Assembly: GCA_938027385.1 (NCBI GenBank)
Contig: CALJBF010000256.1
Coordinates: 1 to 61,186, forward strand
Reading direction: 5' to 3'
Length of the DNA: 61,186 bases
DNA from: an uncultured Porphyromonadaceae bacterium
Lineage (GTDB): Bacteria; Bacteroidota; Bacteroidia; Bacteroidales; Muribaculaceae
The position numbers and the translations under genes are program-made. Positions within the stretch are counted from its first letter, which is position 1. Each line of letters opens with the position of its first letter. The notes beneath the pieces were generated by a model. It made no database searches. It saw only the letters and a program-made list of their open reading frames with translations, and was not told the DNA's origin. Shown one piece after another: positions 52,749 to 60,630 of this stretch.

Positions 52749-52780
52749 TTTGACAATGAGCCGGGAAATAAGTAAATTTG
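52749..52780 (+). promoter_or_regulatory. Consensus promoter of pgi
   Basis: TTTG at 52749-52752 and TAAATTTG at 52773-52780 with a 20-nt spacer: a textbook Bacteroidota promoter. The leader to the ATG at 52860 is about 75 nt. Confidence 0.8.
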
Positions 52781-52859
52781 CATGTTATTATAAACAGGGA
52801 TACCTGTGGTGTCCCGCCCCGCACGCCACAAACAACTATCTACATACTTTTCCAACAAC

Positions 52860-54206
52860 ATGGCAACAATTTCAGTTGATGTAAAGCACGTGCTCGGCAC
52901 CGTTACCGCCGAGCAGATCCAATCGCTCAACCACGATGCCGCCGAGGGGCTCAAAAAGCTCTATGACGGCTCCGGCCTCGGCGCCGACTTCCTGGGCTGG
53001 GTAAAACTCCCCTCGGAAATCACCGACGCACACCTGGCCGATATCGAGGCCACCGCAAAATCTCTCAACGAGAACTGCGACTATATCGTTGCCGTCGGCA
53101 TCGGCGGCAGCTACCTGGGCGCCAAAGCCGTAATCGAGGCTCTCGGCGACTCGTTCAGCCAGCTCCGCGCTGCCGGCGACAGCCGTCGCAGCCGCGTCAT
53201 CTTCGCCGGCCAGAACATCGGTGAAGACTACCTCAACGAACTTCAGGACTTCCTGGCCGACAAGAAATTCGGCATCATCGTAATCTCGAAGTCGGGCACC
53301 ACCACCGAACCCGCCATCGCTTTCCGTCTGCTCAAGGAACAGCTTGAGAAACAGGTCGGCAAGGCCGAGGCCGCAAAACGCATCGTGGCCATCACCGACG
53401 AGAAGAAAGGCGCCCTGCGTCAGCTCGCCACCGAAGAGGGCTACAAGACCTTCATCATCCCCGACAACGTGGGCGGCCGTTTCTCTGTACTGACCCCCGT
53501 AGGTCTGCTCCCCATCGCCGTGGCCGGATTCGACATCCGCGCTCTCGTGGAGGGTGCACGCCTGATGGAGAAAGCCACCGAGGCTCCCTCTGACGAGACA
53601 AACGCCTCGTTCGTCTACGCCACAACCCGCAACGCCCTGTACCGCGCAGGCAAAAAGATCGAGATTCTGGTAAACTACAGCCCGAAACTCCACTTCTTCG
53701 GCGAATGGTGGAAACAGCTCTACGGCGAGTCTGAGGGCAAGGACGGCAAGGGTATCTTCCCCGCCGCCGTCGATTTCTCGACCGACCTGCACTCGATGGG
53801 CCAGTGGATCCAGGAAGGCGAGCGCACCATCTTCGAGACCGTGCTCTCTGTAGAGAATGTCGGGCACAAGACCGTCATCCCCTCTGACGACGCCAACCTC
53901 GACGGCCTCAACTACCTGGCCGGCAAGCGTGTCGACGAGGTAAACAAAATGGCCGAGCTCGGCACCCGCATCGCCCACGTTGACGGCGGCGTGCCCGTGA
54001 TCCGCGTCACCATCCCCGCCCTCAAGGAACAGTACCTGGGCGAGCTCATCTACTTCTTCGAGAAAGCCTGCGGCATCTCGGGCTACATCCTCGGTGTGAA
54101 CCCGTTCAACCAGCCGGGCGTCGAGGCCTACAAGCGCAACATGTTCGCCCTGCTTGAGAAACCGGGCTACGAGGCCGAGACAGCAGCCATCAAGTCGCGC
54201 ATCTAA
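52860..54206 (+). CDS. pgi: Glucose-6-phosphate isomerase
   Basis: A 448-residue enzyme interconverting glucose-6-phosphate and fructose-6-phosphate. The ATG at 52860 (MATISVDVKHVLGTV) is preferred over an upstream extension that lies in the leader. Motifs: VAVGIGGSYLGAKAVIE, ISKSGTTTEPAIAFR for phosphate binding, GGRFSVLTPVGLLPIA, HSMGQWIQEG and the C-terminal INFTNQ-type segment IPALKEQYLGELIYFFE. The 445-450 length is the short bacterial form. Highly biased, clean codon use and a consensus promoter suggest strong expression. A terminator follows. Confidence 0.96.
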   Translation: MATISVDVKHVLGTVTAEQIQSLNHDAAEGLKKLYDGSGLGADFLGWVKLPSEITDAHLADIEATAKSLNENCDYIVAVGIGGSYLGAKAVIEALGDSFSQLRAAGDSRRSRVIFAGQNIGEDYLNELQDFLADKKFGIIVISKSGTTTEPAIAFRLLKEQLEKQVGKAEAAKRIVAITDEKKGALRQLATEEGYKTFIIPDNVGGRFSVLTPVGLLPIAVAGFDIRALVEGARLMEKATEAPSDETNASFVYATTRNALYRAGKKIEILVNYSPKLHFFGEWWKQLYGESEGKDGKGIFPAAVDFSTDLHSMGQWIQEGERTIFETVLSVENVGHKTVIPSDDANLDGLNYLAGKRVDEVNKMAELGTRIAHVDGGVPVIRVTIPALKEQYLGELIYFFEKACGISGYILGVNPFNQPGVEAYKRNMFALLEKPGYEAETAAIKSRI

Positions 54207-54231
54207 GCCGGCCTGAACCTACAGCATAACC

Positions 54232-54282
54232 GGGCGGAGGGAAAGGCCGCATACACTGCGGCCCCCTCCGCCCTCTTCTTTT
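54232..54282 (+). terminator. Intrinsic terminator of pgi
   Basis: GGGCGGAGGG (54232-54241) pairs with CCCTCCGCCC (54264-54273). An inner stem GGCCGC/GCGGCC extends it, and TCTTCTTTT follows. Confidence 0.85.
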
Positions 54283-54335
54283 CAACACACATTACATTCT
54301 CCATATTCCTAACCGTAACCAATCGACACACTACC

Positions 54336-55457
54336 ATGAATTGCAGACAATGCGGACAGGAAATCCCCCAGGGTCTTAATTTCTGTATCTTCTGCGGCAC
54401 GCCCGTAGACCGGCCCGAGACTCCGCAAGACATCTCCGACAACAACAATCCTGTCAACGACAACCAGGGCAACACCCCTGCCGACGACACCCCCGCACCT
54501 GAGGCTCCCGCCCCCGACCACGGGCAGTCACAGTGGCAGCCACAACCCCCGCAACCGGAACCGACCCAGAGCGTTCCGGGGCAGCCCGGTTATCCCCCGC
54601 CCCCTTATAACCCTCAGGCACAGATGCCCTACGGCATGCCTCAGCAGAATTATGGCCCGGCTCAGCCCTATCCGGCACAGGCTCCCAAAAAGAAATCATG
54701 GATTGTCGTGCTGGTAATAAGCATAGTGGTGCTCTTGATCTTCGGCGGCATAGGGGGCTGGTACTATTACGAAAACGTGTACCTGCCCGAACTGCGTGAC
54801 CGCGAGGCTCCCCGTGCCTACGCCATCACCGATATCGTGATGCGCAACACGCGCATGTCGGGCGTAGAATATAACCGCGTCGGTTCAATTCCCTACTCGG
54901 CCGAACTCATCATCTATGAGAATGACGGCCAGTGGGCGCACGCCAAATACAAACCGACCGCGCCTGGTGCCGAACCGATCGAGGGGTATGTGGCCTCACA
55001 GTATCTCATCGACCGCGAGGATATGCTCCTGCTAAACAGCATCTACGCCGATAACAACGCCCGCATGGCCGTGAACACCTCGAAATGCAAACGCGCCCTC
55101 CTTAACTTCTACAAGGCCAACAACCTCGTGGGCAACATAGACCGTTCGGTGCCGGGCGCAGAATCCCTGCCTCTTCCCGACAGCTCGAACCACTGGGTGC
55201 TCGAAGTCAACGACCCGTCACGCAAGCCGTCAGAGGTGGCATACCCGCGGATGCACAACTCCGGGTCAAAGTTCACCGACTTCGCCGCTGTGCTCACCAA
55301 TCCCGAGACCGGCGCCCGGCACTATGTCTACTTCTATTTCGACGATGACGAGACACCGCACCTGTTGCAGGACGGCCCGGCCACAGGCCGATATATAGCG
55401 GGGGTGGCGCGTGACCCCTACGACTATAATCGTCTGATCATGTATTTCACCGACTGA
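54336..55457 (+). CDS. Zinc-ribbon membrane protein with SH3-like extracytoplasmic domain
   Basis: A 373-residue protein. Residues 3-23 are a zinc ribbon with two CxxC knuckles (CRQCGQ, CIFCGT). A long Pro/Gln-rich cytoplasmic linker runs to about residue 120, then a membrane helix (about 126-148, WIVVLVISIVVLLIFGGIGG) with flanking Lys. The outside part contains an SH3-like segment (YAITDIVMRNTRMSGVEYN to GYVASQYLI) and a second domain of unknown type ending in YDYNRLIMYF. The L,D-transpeptidase gene starts 2 nt later, so an envelope or cell-wall role is likely. No catalytic residues are visible. Confidence 0.75.
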   Translation: MNCRQCGQEIPQGLNFCIFCGTPVDRPETPQDISDNNNPVNDNQGNTPADDTPAPEAPAPDHGQSQWQPQPPQPEPTQSVPGQPGYPPPPYNPQAQMPYGMPQQNYGPAQPYPAQAPKKKSWIVVLVISIVVLLIFGGIGGWYYYENVYLPELRDREAPRAYAITDIVMRNTRMSGVEYNRVGSIPYSAELIIYENDGQWAHAKYKPTAPGAEPIEGYVASQYLIDREDMLLLNSIYADNNARMAVNTSKCKRALLNFYKANNLVGNIDRSVPGAESLPLPDSSNHWVLEVNDPSRKPSEVAYPRMHNSGSKFTDFAAVLTNPETGARHYVYFYFDDDETPHLLQDGPATGRYIAGVARDPYDYNRLIMYFTD

Positions 55458-55459
55458 CC

Positions 55460-56101
55460 ATGACCGGCAACCCTCAGGAAATACCCTTTACGCCACAGCG
55501 GCCACAGCGCACCGGCACACGCCTCAAGGCCATCGTCATCGTTGTGGCCCTGCTGGCGGTACTGGCGCCATACGTGGCACTTTATCTGGTGCACCGCAAC
55601 TACACCCATACACTGGCCAAGGTAGAGCGGGCCGCGGTCATCGTCATCTCTAAAGAAGACATGAAACTGCGCGTTTTCGGCTACGACGGCACCCTGCAGC
55701 ACGAATATGGCATCGCCGTGGGAAAAGCCCCCGGCAACAAGGGTGAGCGTGGCGACATGCGCACCCCCGAAGGGGTGTTCTGTGTGGAATCAATCGAGGA
55801 TGCCTCGGGCTGGGAACATGATTTCGGCGATGGCAACGGGAAAATCGCCGGCGCCTACGGCCCGTGGTTCATCCGCCTGGCCACGCCCGGCCACAAAGGC
55901 ATAGGCATTCACGGCACCCACAAGCCCGAATCAATTGGCACACGCGATACCGAAGGGTGCGTGCGCCTCAGAAACGCCGATCTCGAGCGGCTGAAACCCG
56001 ACGTTTACCCCGGCGAGGTGGTAATCATCACCCCCTCGCTGGCCGATGCCGCCGCCATGCTCCCCGGCAAGGATAAGGGCGCCCAAGCCACCAACCCATA
56101 A
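55460..56101 (+). CDS. L,D-transpeptidase (YkuD family)
   Basis: A 213-residue protein with a signal anchor (about 22-44, LKAIVIVVALLAVLAPYVAL). The YkuD domain (PF03734) covers about residues 58-197, with the active-site signature GIHGTH (His151) and TEGCVRL (Cys167, Arg169). The strand ITKEDM-type start and GVFCVESIED fit. It makes 3-3 cross-links or attaches proteins to peptidoglycan. It is translationally close to the zinc-ribbon protein (2-nt gap), suggesting a shared function. A nonamer array separates its stop from the convergent TonB receptor gene. Confidence 0.9.
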   Translation: MTGNPQEIPFTPQRPQRTGTRLKAIVIVVALLAVLAPYVALYLVHRNYTHTLAKVERAAVIVISKEDMKLRVFGYDGTLQHEYGIAVGKAPGNKGERGDMRTPEGVFCVESIEDASGWEHDFGDGNGKIAGAYGPWFIRLATPGHKGIGIHGTHKPESIGTRDTEGCVRLRNADLERLKPDVYPGEVVIITPSLADAAAMLPGKDKGAQATNP

Positions 56102-56109
56102 ACCTCACC

Positions 56110-56179
56110 CATAACTCCCATAACTCCCAGGCCTGATGCTATGGGAGTTATGGGAATTATGGAAATTATGGGAATTATG
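56110..56179. repeat. Degenerate 9-bp repeats as inverted arms (CATAAYTCC theme)
   Basis: Two direct CATAACTCC units (56110-56127), a short spacer, then four inverted units at 56144-56179 (GGAGTTATG, GGAATTATG, GAAATTATG, GGAATTATG). It fills nearly all of the convergent gap between the L,D-transpeptidase and TonB receptor genes and can form a hairpin. The theme is the same as in the array at 50313-50348. Confidence 0.8.
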
Positions 56180-56192
56180 GGTGAGCCTGCGG

Positions 56193-58499
56193 TCACAGTG
56201 ACAGCGACACGCCCACGCTCACGCAGCGGGGCAACGCGGGGCCGTAGATATAGCCCGAGTCGCGGCGTGCACCGCTGTCAAAATCATTCTGGTAAGAGTT
56301 GAAGATGTTGCTCACGCCTGCCGAGAGGTCGAGGTCGACGCGGTTGAACACGCGGAAACAGTAGGTCAGTTTCAGCGACGCGTCGAAGAATGACTGCGTG
56401 TGCACGGCCAGATCCACATCAGTGCCCGACCCTTCAAGATGCTGTACCAGCATCGGCCCGGTGCCGGTGCCTGTAAGCGTGGCCTTCAGCGAGCGGGTGA
56501 CATTCCAGTTGGCGGTAAAATAGCCGTAGACATCCGGCGTGCGGAACATACGTTTCTCGGCGGGAACATCCGGATTGTCGCTCCACTGCTCGGGCTCCTT
56601 GTAACGGCTGCGCTGCAAGGTCACACCACCCTGCACGTCAAAACGGCTTGAGAAGAACGCCTTGGCCTCTACATTTATGCCCATAACGCGGGCACCCGAC
56701 CCGTTGTAGCGCTCAAGCACGGCGTTTCCGTTGGCGTCGAGACCGTCGAGCTTACGGAGGGCGAACACATCGCGCAGGTCAGTAAAGAACCCCTCGACAA
56801 GCAGGTTTGTCTGCACGTTGCCGAAACGGTGGTACATGTCGGCCGACAGGCTCACACTCTGTGAGCTCTCCTGTTTAAGCCCCGGAGCCAGCACGGTGAC
56901 CACGCGCTCGCCGCCGACAATGGCCACATGAAAATCCTCGTCGTAGGCCTGCGGCGAACGGAAACCGGTGGAATACGACGCACGGAAATTAAAATTCTCG
57001 CTCGGATTGTAACGCACGTTGACGCGCGGCGACACTATGGCGTTGTGGATCATCGAGTGTTTGTCGACACGCGCTCCCATCAGGAAACCCCACTGCCGGT
57101 TCTTCCACTCGTTCTGCAGATAGGCGCTGTATATGTTCACGTTCTGAAGAATATCGTGGTCATACCCCACGGTGACGTCATGCAGACGGTTGTATGAGTA
57201 TTCCACACCGGCCACAAGCTCGGCCGGCATGAACAGGAACCGGTTCATCGGGTGCGTCCACTGCGATCCGGCGGTCACCACAAGGTCTGAGGTGCGGCCG
57301 TATGCGTCGGGATCCATGTCAGAGCCGTAGTAGCTCTGGCGCTTTGTGGCCTGTGTGGCTGCGAATACCGACAGATGGTCGCGACGGTCGCGGAACCAGA
57401 GGTCGAACGTTGCCTCGCCGGCATGGATGTTGTGGTCGGTCTGTTCGGCTATCATTGCCGTATGGGGCGGATTGTCGAGGTTGTCGCCCCCGCGGCGGTA
57501 CTCGTGCGTGTTGTGGTATTCGAGCGTGAGCTTTGTGTTTCCTGAGGTTCTGAGAAACGTGCGGGCGCCTATTGTCTGGCTCTTCAGCTCGGCCACCTCG
57601 GTGAAACCGTCGCCATTGTGGTCATATCCGCCGCGCGTGCGTGTCTGGCCATAGATGAACATGCCGGCCTTGTTGTTGTCGGTCACCACCGAGGCATTGA
57701 GGGTGGTGTTGTTGTCGAGCGTGCCCGACGGACCTATCGACGTAAGCTGGTGCGACAGCTGTGCCGAATTGGTCATGGGGTCTTTGGTGATGATGTTTAT
57801 GGTGCCACCCACGGCCGACGAGCCGAACAGCGCCGAACCGCCGCCGCGCATCACCTCCACGCGCTCTATCATATTGGCGGGAATCTGTTCAAGGCCGTAG
57901 ACGCCTGTCAGCGCCGAGAATACCGGACGCGAGTTCATCAGTATCTGCGAGTAGTGACCGTCAAGACCGTTTATCCTCACCTGCGTGAAACCGCAGTTCT
58001 GGCAGTCGTTCTCGACGCGCACGCCGGGCTGAAAGTCAAGACCGTCGGCCAGCGAGCATGCACCTACATCGAGGAAGGTCTTCCCCGACAGCACATTTAC
58101 CAGCGACGGACTCTCGCGGCGGCGTGTCTCGGTCTTCGACGACGTGACCACGACCTGGTCGAGCATGAAGGCATCGGGGGCAATCTCGAAATTCAGCTCC
58201 ACGGTCTGGTGTGCGTCCACGGCTGTCTTCTTGCTCTCGGTGCGGTATCCGAGCATCGAGACCTCAAGCGTATATGTGCCGGGGGTAAGGTCGCGGAACA
58301 CATAGTGCCCCGAACCGTCGGTCATTGTCGCCAGATTCGTACCTGTTATCTTTACCACGCATCCGGGGATGTGGTCGCCGTTGTCGGCATCTATCACATG
58401 GCCCCCGATGTTGGCGTCTGACACGGAGGCCGCAAGCGCGCTTGCAGAGATTGCCGCCATCAATACGGCGGCAATCAGAGAAAGTGTCTTCCTAATCAT
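56193..58499 (-). CDS. TonB-dependent outer-membrane receptor
   Basis: A 768-residue receptor. A signal peptide (cleavage near ASALAAS) is followed by a carboxypeptidase-regulatory-like domain (VIDADNGDHIPGCVVKITG). The plug starts at QVVVTSSKTETRRRESPSLVNVL, with a pair of Cys in NDCQNCGFTQVRINGLDGHY, then a barrel that ends in SVGVSLSL. TonB-box-type sequence QVVVTSS is present. Substrates of this receptor class include siderophores, haem, cobalamin and peptides; no partner SusD or transport gene is nearby, so the ligand is open. Confidence 0.93.
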   Translation of the reverse strand: MIRKTLSLIAAVLMAAISASALAASVSDANIGGHVIDADNGDHIPGCVVKITGTNLATMTDGSGHYVFRDLTPGTYTLEVSMLGYRTESKKTAVDAHQTVELNFEIAPDAFMLDQVVVTSSKTETRRRESPSLVNVLSGKTFLDVGACSLADGLDFQPGVRVENDCQNCGFTQVRINGLDGHYSQILMNSRPVFSALTGVYGLEQIPANMIERVEVMRGGGSALFGSSAVGGTINIITKDPMTNSAQLSHQLTSIGPSGTLDNNTTLNASVVTDNNKAGMFIYGQTRTRGGYDHNGDGFTEVAELKSQTIGARTFLRTSGNTKLTLEYHNTHEYRRGGDNLDNPPHTAMIAEQTDHNIHAGEATFDLWFRDRRDHLSVFAATQATKRQSYYGSDMDPDAYGRTSDLVVTAGSQWTHPMNRFLFMPAELVAGVEYSYNRLHDVTVGYDHDILQNVNIYSAYLQNEWKNRQWGFLMGARVDKHSMIHNAIVSPRVNVRYNPSENFNFRASYSTGFRSPQAYDEDFHVAIVGGERVVTVLAPGLKQESSQSVSLSADMYHRFGNVQTNLLVEGFFTDLRDVFALRKLDGLDANGNAVLERYNGSGARVMGINVEAKAFFSSRFDVQGGVTLQRSRYKEPEQWSDNPDVPAEKRMFRTPDVYGYFTANWNVTRSLKATLTGTGTGPMLVQHLEGSGTDVDLAVHTQSFFDASLKLTYCFRVFNRVDLDLSAGVSNIFNSYQNDFDSGARRDSGYIYGPALPRCVSVGVSLSL

Positions 58500-58531
58500 C
58501 CTAAACTTTTGCTCTTTTCTGATTCAAGATG

Positions 58532-58539
58532 CAAAGTTA
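58532..58539 (-). promoter_or_regulatory. -7 element of the TonB receptor gene (TAACTTTG on minus)
   Basis: Reads TAACTTTG on the minus strand, 32 nt before the ATG. The -33 box is not at normal spacing. No Fur-type box was recognised. Confidence 0.5.
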
Positions 58540-58623
58540 CGGACTTCGCGTCACCCTGACAATACTCAAAAATAGTGAGCCGCGCATGCGGAATGTGGCC
58601 GATTTATCACAAATCCACGGTCA

Positions 58624-59301
58624 TTAAGCACCGCCGCCCGGCTCGTGACCCACGACAAAACGGCCTCCGCGGTAAATGAAACCCACTACACCCAGCGCGG
58701 CCAGACGCACTATGGCATCGGCGGCGGTGCGGCGCGAAAGGTGCGCCCGCAACTCAAATTCCCCGGGTTCTATATACTCTTCAAGCTCAAGCAGATGCAA
58801 CAGCGCACGCTCGGCTGCCGAGAATGTTAGCAGACCGCCCGCCGCGCCGGCCCGACGCCGCCAGGCCTCGACCATCAGCGGGTGTGCCGCGATATTCTCG
58901 TCGGCCACGCGGTAATATGCCTTCAGGCGGTCACCCTCCTCGCGCACGCATACCGGCCTGCGGTCGACCCGCGGAATCTCCACACGGTACACCACCGCAC
59001 CCCCCTCGCAGCGGAACGCGGTCATCTCGACCTCAACAGCCGGAGTGCAGTACATCCCCGCCGCCGCATCAATCATATAGAGGTCTTCGTCAGAGCGCAC
59101 CCCGGCCACCACACCGTTGTCTTTAACGCCGATGAGCAGGCGGCCGCCGTCGTGGTTGGCGAATGCCGAGATGGAGCGGGCAATCTTGCGGGCATCGGAG
59201 ATCTGGAATTTGAAATCCTGATGCTCATGCTCCCCCTCCTCTATGAGGCGGCGTATGTAATAAGCGCCTTTGATGGCCTTTATGTCCTTGACTGTCGCCA
59301 T
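58624..59301 (-). CDS. AlbA_2/Schlafen-domain DNA-binding-type protein
   Basis: A 225-residue protein. The ATG at 59301 (MATVKDIKAIKGAYYIRRLI) is used; a longer reading to 59427 overlaps the luxS end. Residues 20-125 match AlbA_2 (PF04326): EHQDFKFQISDARKIARSISAFANHDGGRLLIGVKD split in two blocks, with Gly-Gly and the (L/I)GV(K/E)D core. The C-terminal 80 residues contain a winged-helix-like segment (LSRRTAADAIVRLAALGVVGF). It is the third gene after pfs and luxS, with a 40-nt gap. A transcription or RNA-related role is assumed from the domain; not demonstrated. Confidence 0.75.
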   Translation of the reverse strand: MATVKDIKAIKGAYYIRRLIEEGEHEHQDFKFQISDARKIARSISAFANHDGGRLLIGVKDNGVVAGVRSDEDLYMIDAAAGMYCTPAVEVEMTAFRCEGGAVVYRVEIPRVDRRPVCVREEGDRLKAYYRVADENIAAHPLMVEAWRRRAGAAGGLLTFSAAERALLHLLELEEYIEPGEFELRAHLSRRTAADAIVRLAALGVVGFIYRGGRFVVGHEPGGGA

Positions 59302-59341
59302 GGTCTGTGATGTTTGCTGCGGGCAGCCGGTTTCGGATCCC

Positions 59342-59824
59342 TTATACCGGGTAAACAAGATTGGCGTCGGTCGGGTTCGCCAGAACCTCGTCGAGATATA
59401 TGCGCGCCTGGCGGCGTGCGTCGGCAAGGTTCATGAACGAGTAGTTGCCGCAGTCGCGCGGGGTAGCGCCGGGCACCTCCCCTTCGAAACCGGCGATGAA
59501 CGCGTATGTCTCCCTGAGCAGACCGAGGATGTCGCGCGGCTCAAGCTCGCCCTGCAGTATCAGATAGTTGCCTGTACAGCACCCCATCGGACCCCAGTAG
59601 ACAATCTTGTCGGCCCACTCGGGGTGGTTGCGCAGATATGTGGCGGCAAGATGTTCCATGGCATGGAGTGTATCGGGGGCGAGCGCCGGCTGGCGGTTGG
59701 GCTCGGTCATGCGTACGTCGAACGTGGTGAGCGTGTCGCCCGACGGAGTGATGTCGCGGCGGCTCACATACACACCGCGCAAAAGACGGTTGTGGTCAAT
59801 GGTGAACGATGCTATCTTCTTCAT
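59342..59824 (-). CDS. luxS: S-ribosylhomocysteine lyase (AI-2 synthase)
   Basis: A 160-residue enzyme that cleaves S-ribosylhomocysteine to homocysteine and DPD, the precursor of autoinducer-2. Zn ligands and catalytic residues are intact: His54 and His58 with Glu57 in LHAMEHLAATYL, the Cys82 segment GPMGCCTGNYL (with a second Cys right after), and Cys125 in TPRDCGNYS. The start MKKIASFTIDHNRL is the family's. It overlaps pfs by 4 nt (ATGA), so both enzymes of the AI-2 route are co-translated. Confidence 0.96.
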   Translation of the reverse strand: MKKIASFTIDHNRLLRGVYVSRRDITPSGDTLTTFDVRMTEPNRQPALAPDTLHAMEHLAATYLRNHPEWADKIVYWGPMGCCTGNYLILQGELEPRDILGLLRETYAFIAGFEGEVPGATPRDCGNYSFMNLADARRQARIYLDEVLANPTDANLVYPV

Positions 59825-60495
59825 GACAATATGGTCTTCAATACCTTGAACGTGGCCTCGGTGGCATCGTCCCAGAAATTCAGATACTGGTCGAGATGGT
59901 CTGGCGCGCCGGGATAGTCGCTGACAACCCTTATCACGGCAAACGGAATGCCGCGCAGCCGGCAGACCTGGGCGATGGCGCCAGACTCCATGTCGACGGC
60001 TATGGCCTCGGGGTAAAGCGAGAGGATCCGGTCAAGTTCGGCGCGGTTGTCGACGAACATGTCGCCCGAGGCAAGCATCCCATGTTTCAGGCCCTCGATC
60101 TGCCCCAGCGCCGGGAGCATTGCCAGCCCCTCGCGGCAGCTGAACCGTGCCGGCATCCCCTGCACCTGGCCGCGCTCGTTGCCCGGGCCGCACCACACGT
60201 CGTGATACGCCACCTCGTCGGCAACCATCACGTCGAGGATTCCGGCAGCGCCGCCGGTTCCACCCGCGATGCCCGAGTTCACAATCAGTTCAGGGTGAAA
60301 AAAGCTGTCGAGCACCATAGTGCCCACGGCGGCATTCACTTTGCCGATGCCGCACTGCATCACGGCCACCTCGTTGGCACCGATGCGGCCTGTATATATC
60401 ACGCGTCCGTCGGTCTCCACCTGCCGCATATCGCTGACAATAGGGAGCAGACGGTCAAGTTCGGCCTGCATGGCCACGATAATTCCTGTTTTCAT
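59821..60495 (-). CDS. mtnN: 5'-methylthioadenosine/S-adenosylhomocysteine nucleosidase
   Basis: A 224-residue enzyme (Pfs) that removes adenine from S-adenosylhomocysteine and methylthioadenosine, supplying luxS with its substrate. Signature segments: MKTGIIVAMQAELDRL, NSGIAGGTGG, VADEVAYHDVWC and the catalytic stretch AVDMESGAIAQVC. SDYPGAPD follows near the C-terminus. The first residues of the canonical start are right at the ATG, so the start is secure, although the -7 element lies only 4 nt before it. Confidence 0.95.
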   Translation of the reverse strand: MKTGIIVAMQAELDRLLPIVSDMRQVETDGRVIYTGRIGANEVAVMQCGIGKVNAAVGTMVLDSFFHPELIVNSGIAGGTGGAAGILDVMVADEVAYHDVWCGPGNERGQVQGMPARFSCREGLAMLPALGQIEGLKHGMLASGDMFVDNRAELDRILSLYPEAIAVDMESGAIAQVCRLRGIPFAVIRVVSDYPGAPDHLDQYLNFWDDATEATFKVLKTILS

Positions 60496-60499
60496 ATCA

Positions 60500-60507
60500 C
60501 AAAGTTA
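60500..60507 (-). promoter_or_regulatory. -7 element of pfs-luxS operon, directly before the ATG
   Basis: Reads TAACTTTG on the minus strand; only 4 nt separate it from the ATG at 60495-60493. With the usual start site 5-7 nt past the element, the mRNA would begin at or within 3 nt of the start codon. Confidence 0.6.
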
Positions 60508-60551
60508 CGAACTTCATAAACTTTTTTAGCTGTCAGGGAACGATTTTTGGT

Positions 60552-60559
60552 TACTTTTG
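60552..60559 (+). promoter_or_regulatory. Candidate -7 element (TACTTTTG) of the DUF308 gene
   Basis: TACTTTTG fits TAnnTTTG and lies 71 nt before the ATG at 60631. A -33 box at normal spacing is not clear. Confidence 0.45.
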
Positions 60560-60630
60560 TGTTTATATACTGAGAGCGCGTGCGCTCCCGCCTATGGTGA
60601 ATTTATAACGTTCCACTATTTATATCAGCT

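Noticed and set aside
52872..53978. Open minus-strand frame of 368 codons opposite pgi
   Set aside because: Antisense to an obvious glycolytic gene; no start context or domain.
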